Source of the DNA: Deltaproteobacteria bacterium
GTDB lineage: Bacteria; Desulfobacterota; GWC2-55-46; S146-73
Assembly: GCA_015492355.1 (NCBI GenBank)
Contig: WGFF01000096.1
Coordinates: 1 to 9,358 of the forward strand
Direction of reading: 5' to 3'
Length of the DNA stretch: 9,358 nt
The notes below the pieces were generated by a model. The model saw nothing but the letters and a program-made list of their open reading frames with translations, was not told the DNA's origin and ran no database searches. Every line of letters begins with the position of its first letter. Position 1 is the stretch's first letter. Positions 6,529-9,358 of the stretch are shown here, one piece after another. A program made the position numbers and the translations under genes.

Positions 6529-7392
6529 CTACCCTTCCTTCAGGGGGCTTTCCCCCAGTATACAGTTGTCTATGAGTCGAGCCCTGCCTATCCTTACCGC
6601 AAGGGCAAGGAGCGCACCTGTGGATATGACATCTATATCCTCAAGGGTTTCGGGATCGCACACCTTTATATACTCTATCATGGTAAGGGGTGAGTTCTCT
6701 ATGATTTTTTTCACCTTTTCTATTATCCTATCGGCATTCCTCTCGCCTTTTTTGAACTCCTCCCTTGCCTCATCCAGTGCCCTGGGTATGGAAAGGGCAC
6801 TCCTTCGCTCCCTTTCGTTCAGGTACTGGTTTCTGGAGCTCAGGGCAAGACCATCCCTGTCCCTTACCGTTGCCACACCAACTATATCTATATCCATGTT
6901 GAGGTCCTTTACAAGCCTCCTTATTATGAGAAACTGCTGGTAGTCCTTGAGCCCGAATACCGCCACATGGGGCATTACTATATTGAAAAGCTTGGTTACA
7001 ACGGTTGCAACACCCATGAAGTGTCCTGGTCTCGAAAGCCCGCACAGGTTCCTTGAGAGTTCCTTCAGATCCACACTGGTCTGGAACCCAGGGGGATACA
7101 TATCATCACTGCTGGGACAGAATACCGTATCCACACCGTTTGTTTTGGCAATATGGAGGTCTCTTTCAAGGTCTCTCGGATAGGTACTAAAATCCTCCTC
7201 TGGACCGAACTGCATGGGATTCACGTATATGCTAACAACGACCACATCCCCCAGAGTCTTTCCCCTTTTTATGAGTGCTATGTGCCCATCGTGGAGAAAG
7301 CCCATGGTGGGTATGAATGCTATCCTGAGCCCCTTTTTGCGTACATCCCGAGAATATCCCTGCATCTCCTCTATATCCTTTATCACCTTCAT
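6529..7392 (-). CDS. panC: Pantoate--beta-alanine ligase (pantothenate synthetase)
   Basis: This 287-residue cytosolic enzyme activates pantoate with ATP as pantoyl-adenylate and then condenses it with beta-alanine to give pantothenate. Counted from ATG 7392, it shows the HIGH-type nucleotide motif PTMGFLHDGH (28-37), SIYVNPMQFGPEEDF (54-68), FGLKDYQQ (146-153), and DGLALSSRNQYL (180-191), the KMSKS-like region. The frame is open a further 44 codons upstream, but family proteins begin with the MKVIKDIEEMQ region, and a weak GGTG lies seven bases before the ATG. The C-terminus after RLIDN is CILGESPLKEG. Its last residues are encoded by a G/C hairpin (6543-6556) that resembles the intergenic palindromes, so the tail may have been gained by insertion of such an element. 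The gene follows panB after 231 bp. Confidence 0.97.
   Translation of the reverse strand: MKVIKDIEEMQGYSRDVRKKGLRIAFIPTMGFLHDGHIALIKRGKTLGDVVVVSIYVNPMQFGPEEDFSTYPRDLERDLHIAKTNGVDTVFCPSSDDMYPPGFQTSVDLKELSRNLCGLSRPGHFMGVATVVTKLFNIVMPHVAVFGLKDYQQFLIIRRLVKDLNMDIDIVGVATVRDRDGLALSSRNQYLNERERRSALSIPRALDEAREEFKKGERNADRIIEKVKKIIENSPLTMIEYIKVCDPETLEDIDVISTGALLALAVRIGRARLIDNCILGESPLKEG
6543..6556. repeat. G5-loop-C5 hairpin inside the 3' end of panC
   Basis: GGGGG (6543-6547) and CCCCC (6552-6556) flank a four-base loop, with TTCAGG adjoining on the left. The flank TTCAGGGG is shared with other intergenic hairpins here (353-360, 7444-7451). The element encodes the last few residues of PanC. Confidence 0.4.
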
Positions 7393-7623
7393 GGATATAC
7401 ACCATAAGTGAAGTTCCGTGTTCACTGGATCCGGTTTTACATCCTTCAGGGGGTACCCATGAAACCACCAGATTCCCTGAAGTCTGAAAGATAGAGACCT
7501 CGACCCTACGGGGATACCTATCAAAGGCCATCCCCATGGGTGCCTCCATAAGATTTCTAAGGGATTACGCCCCCTTGTATCCCTGATACAACCCTTCCTC
7601 TATCCCACCCACAGGATGGGATA
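7393..7623 (-). other. Structured 231-bp panB-panC intergenic region
   Basis: I see no gene here. Four inverted repeats line up. A 9-bp stem with one G-U pair and a 3-base loop (7602-7610 with 7614-7622) starts one base after the panB stop. A perfect 7-bp stem TTGTATC/GATACAA has a 3-base loop (7575-7581 with 7585-7591). Perfect 8-bp arms CTTCAGGG/CCCTGAAG lie at 7444-7451 and 7475-7482. A 6-bp dyad AGTGAA/TTCACT (7407-7412 with 7421-7426) lies about 14 bases before the panC ATG. None is followed by a T run. They could stabilise the panB mRNA end, act as a panC leader, or be decayed repeats. No known riboswitch is recognised. Confidence 0.45.
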
Positions 7624-8436
7624 TTACCTCTGTGTCCTGTAGCAGTGCTCATCCGCAGGGAACCTACCCTCTGTTACATCCTTTATATATTCCTCAACGG
7701 ATGATGCTATGAGTTTTCCTATGTTTGCGTACCGTTTCACAAAGCGTGGGGTCTTTTCCTCCCCATTGAGCCCTATAAGGTCGTTTATCACTAATACCTG
7801 CCCATCTGTATGTGGACCTGCGCCTATACCTATGGTGGGTATGGAGAGGATCTGCGTTATCTCCCCTGCAAGGTCAGGGGGGACACACTCTATAACCACA
7901 GAGAAAGCACCTGCCTCCTCCACTGTCTTTGCATCCTGGAGGATAACCCTGCGCTCTTCCTCGGTTGTTCCTTGTACACGGTACCCACCTTTTCTATGTA
8001 TCGACTGGGGGGTGAGCCCTATGTGCCCCATTACAGGCACATCCATATCCACAATAGCCCGTATGACCTCTGCCATCCGCACCCCTCCCTCCACCTTTAC
8101 AGCCTCTGCCCCACCTTCCTTTATGAACCTGCCTGCATTCCTCCTTGCCTCATCCAGACCCACCTGATAGGAGAGGAATGGCATATCCCCCACAACCAGT
8201 GCCCGCTTCCTGCCCTTCACAACAGCCCTTGTATGGTATATCATCTCGTCCATGGTTACAGGAAGTGTGGTATCATAGCCCACCTCTACCATGCCGAGGG
8301 AATCGCCCACCATGATGATGGGTATACCCGCCTGATCGAGTATCCTTGCGATGGGACAGGAATAGGCAGTAAGGACGGGTATCTTTCTACCCTGCCTTTT
8401 CATATCTATTATATCTGGAACGGTTATCTTTTTCAT
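7624..8436 (-). CDS. panB: 3-methyl-2-oxobutanoate hydroxymethyltransferase (ketopantoate hydroxymethyltransferase)
   Basis: This 270-residue TIM-barrel enzyme transfers a hydroxymethyl group from 5,10-methylenetetrahydrofolate to 2-ketoisovalerate, giving ketopantoate, the first committed step of pantothenate synthesis. From ATG 8436 it reads MKKITVPDIIDMK. It shows LTAYSCPIAR (22-31), metal-binding GDSLGM (44-49, Asp45), GDMPFLSY (83-90, Asp84), KVEGG (Glu116), GHIGLTPQS (137-145), the catalytic Glu183 in IECVP, and IPTIGIGAGP (199-208). These match the E. coli ligands Asp45, Asp84, Glu114 and Glu181 closely. The start has AGGA seven bases upstream. The open frame extending to 8544 has no family similarity and crosses a hairpin-bearing gap. 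The gene is 128 bp after the deoxynucleoside kinase and upstream of panC. Confidence 0.97.
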   Translation of the reverse strand: MKKITVPDIIDMKRQGRKIPVLTAYSCPIARILDQAGIPIIMVGDSLGMVEVGYDTTLPVTMDEMIYHTRAVVKGRKRALVVGDMPFLSYQVGLDEARRNAGRFIKEGGAEAVKVEGGVRMAEVIRAIVDMDVPVMGHIGLTPQSIHRKGGYRVQGTTEEERRVILQDAKTVEEAGAFSVVIECVPPDLAGEITQILSIPTIGIGAGPHTDGQVLVINDLIGLNGEEKTPRFVKRYANIGKLIASSVEEYIKDVTEGRFPADEHCYRTQR

Positions 8437-8564
8437 TTCTCTGTCCTGTAAGGGTGAGAATCCACCCTCCAAAAACCCTCTACCTTTAACCCCTTTTCCT
8501 GAAGATATGGGTTTTCGAGGGGCACAGGGGGAAGTCCTTTTCAAAGAAGCCCCCCAACTGGCAC
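8437..8564 (-). other. 128-bp gap between the kinase and panB with G/C hairpins
   Basis: There is no gene. A 6-bp stem AGGGTG/CACCCT (8451-8456 with 8463-8468) sits just upstream of the panB ribosome site (AGGA, 8444-8447). A second inverted repeat has GGGGG (8527-8531) and CCCCC (8550-8554) around an inner CTTT/AAAG (8537-8540 with 8543-8546). The second resembles the window's palindromic repeats but is degenerate. There is no T run and no clear promoter. Confidence 0.4.
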
Positions 8565-9209
8565 TTACCTGCGTGAGGAAAGGGGGATATAGTGCTGTGC
8601 ACCCCCTTTCATGGTCCTTATCTCCTTAATCAGATTGGATAGGTCAGAGGGGTTTTCTACAAAGTCTATATCAGTGGTGTTCACAACGAGAAGCGGTGTA
8701 TCGCTGTAGTAGAAAAAGTACCTGTTGTAAGCATCTACGAGCCTTTCGAGATATTCCTCCTTTATATTCGCCTCATAGTCCTTGTTCCTCTTCCGTATCC
8801 TCTCGACGAGTACCCGTGTGGATGCCTGCAGGAATATTACAAGGTCTGGCTTGGGTATACGTGTATCCAGGAGTTTATATATCCTGTCATAGAGGGTGAG
8901 CTCATCCTCGTCGAGATTGAGATAGGCAAATATCCTGTCCTTTGCAAAGAGGTAGTCAGATACGATGGTGGTGTTGAACAACTCCTGCTGGAGGAGCTCC
9001 CGCTGTTGCTGGTATCTGCTGAGCAGAAAGAATATCTGGGTCTGGAAGGCGTACTTTCGCGGGTCGGTGTAGAACCTGGGAAGAAAGGGATTGGCATCCA
9101 CCTCCTCTGTAAGTAGCCTTCCCTTGAGCTCTTTGCTCAGGAGTTCCGCAAGGGATGACTTGCCCACCCCTATGGGTCCCTCTATGGCAATGTATCTGAG
9201 TCTGTTCAT
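8565..9209 (-). CDS. Deoxynucleoside kinase (dNK / dGK-dAK family)
   Basis: This 214-residue cytosolic kinase phosphorylates deoxynucleosides to 5'-monophosphates for nucleotide salvage. Visible features are the P-loop GPIGVGKS (11-18), an acidic pair Glu35-Glu36 followed by NPFLPRFYTDP (40-50), FLLSRYQQQ (61-69), SDYLFAKDR (84-92) with the family's Asp-Arg pair, the arginine-rich LID RIRKRNKDYE (137-146), and a C-terminal HYIPL typical of this group. The length is normal. Substrate preference (deoxyadenosine, deoxyguanosine or deoxycytidine) cannot be read reliably from these motifs. The ATG at 9209 begins MNRLRYIAIEG, the natural family start, although its ribosome site is weak (AAAGA). It is upstream of panB on the same strand, and no metabolic reason for the pairing is evident. 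Confidence 0.93.
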   Translation of the reverse strand: MNRLRYIAIEGPIGVGKSSLAELLSKELKGRLLTEEVDANPFLPRFYTDPRKYAFQTQIFFLLSRYQQQRELLQQELFNTTIVSDYLFAKDRIFAYLNLDEDELTLYDRIYKLLDTRIPKPDLVIFLQASTRVLVERIRKRNKDYEANIKEEYLERLVDAYNRYFFYYSDTPLLVVNTTDIDFVENPSDLSNLIKEIRTMKGGAQHYIPLSSRR

Positions 9210-9270
9210 GGTCTTTGAACGGATATCTTAAAAAAGAAGGTAATGGGTATCTTTTTTGGACTGAATCCTG

Positions 9271-9302
9271 AGGGAAACCCCTTTTGTAAAAGGGGTTTCC
9301 CT
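9271..9302. repeat. Perfect 15-bp palindrome with 2-base loop
   Basis: The arms at 9271-9285 and 9288-9302 are exact reverse complements around GT. The core is CTTTTGTAAAAG, and the outer part has runs of C, G and A/T. It lies 62 bases upstream of the kinase ATG and directly abuts the 56-base repeat at 9303. There is no T run on the minus strand side, so a simple terminator for an upstream gene is not well supported. Confidence 0.8.
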
Positions 9303-9358
9303 CAAACTCCCTTCCCCAAAACTTTTAATTTAAAAGTTTTCCGGAAAAAGGGCTGGGG
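9303..9358. repeat. Dispersed repeat, copy 2 (truncated by window edge)
   Basis: These 56 bases align without gaps, in the same orientation, to 155-210 with 44 identical positions. They contain a variant of the same inverted repeat (CCAAAACTTTTA with TAAAAGTTTTCCGG). The window ends exactly where copy 1 moves into its second palindrome, so the element probably continues. Confidence 0.75.

Noticed and set aside
6094..6693. 199-codon plus-strand open frame opposite panD and the end of panC
   Set aside because: It is antisense to panD with intact catalytic residues, crosses an intergenic hairpin region, and shows no domain.
7393..7549. Upstream extension of panC, and an alternative-frame open reading frame starting at 7549, considered as a frameshifted or small gene
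   Set aside because: The sequences are unlike any PanC N-terminus, run through several hairpins, and have no supported start. PanC is complete from 7392.
7810..8451. 213-codon plus-strand open frame opposite panB
   Set aside because: It mirrors panB's codon bias, gives a protein of implausible composition, and has no ribosome site or family resemblance.
8437..8544. Upstream extension of panB
   Set aside because: The encoded residues are Arg/Lys/Gly-rich and unlike PanB, and the ATG at 8436 has its own ribosome site.

Overview
The window is a bacterial stretch of core metabolism in which every recognisable gene lies on the minus strand. In transcription order (right to left) these are a deoxynucleoside kinase, panB, panC, panD, a DUF502 membrane protein, transketolase (tkt), a transaldolase/phosphoglucose isomerase fusion, and the first 42 codons of a 6-phosphogluconate dehydrogenase-like gene that runs off the left edge. 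Base composition is near 50% G+C. The genes use AGG (Arg), ATA (Ile) and GAG (Glu) often and TTA/CTA/TCA rarely. That bias leaves long open but meaningless frames on the opposite strand. The gene set, codon style and G/C-run palindromes would fit an anaerobic or thermophilic lineage such as Nitrospirota or a former deltaproteobacterial group. This is a guess from pattern memory and not shown by the sequence.

Right part (about 6430-9358): pantothenate/coenzyme A supply. PanB makes ketopantoate from ketoisovalerate, PanD makes beta-alanine from aspartate, and PanC joins pantoate to beta-alanine. No ketopantoate reductase (panE) is present, so that step must be encoded elsewhere. A dNK-family kinase precedes panB. 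The gaps are 128 bp (dNK-panB), 231 bp (panB-panC) and about 100 bp (panC-panD), and each holds G/C-rich hairpins.

Middle (about 5367-6432): panD and the DUF502 gene overlap by four bases (ATGA), and tkt starts 34 bases after DUF502, so panD-DUF502-tkt is a tight translational cluster that links the pantothenate and sugar-phosphate blocks.

Left part (1-5367): the pentose phosphate block. Transketolase, transaldolase fused to phosphoglucose isomerase, and the putative 6-phosphogluconate dehydrogenase together interconvert hexose and pentose phosphates. A good promoter candidate sits directly upstream of the fusion gene, placed so that the mRNA would have almost no leader. A terminator-like hairpin with seven Ts follows the fusion gene.

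The main non-genic signal is a dispersed palindromic repeat. A 56-base unit occurs at 155-210 and again at 9303-9358 (44 of 56 positions identical, no gaps, same orientation). Related perfect or near-perfect palindromes occur at 207-258, 9271-9302 and 6495-6515. I see no CRISPR array, tRNA, rRNA, transposase, phage gene or defence system, and no convincing undescribed system. The genes themselves look like ordinary housekeeping enzymes with intact catalytic residues.
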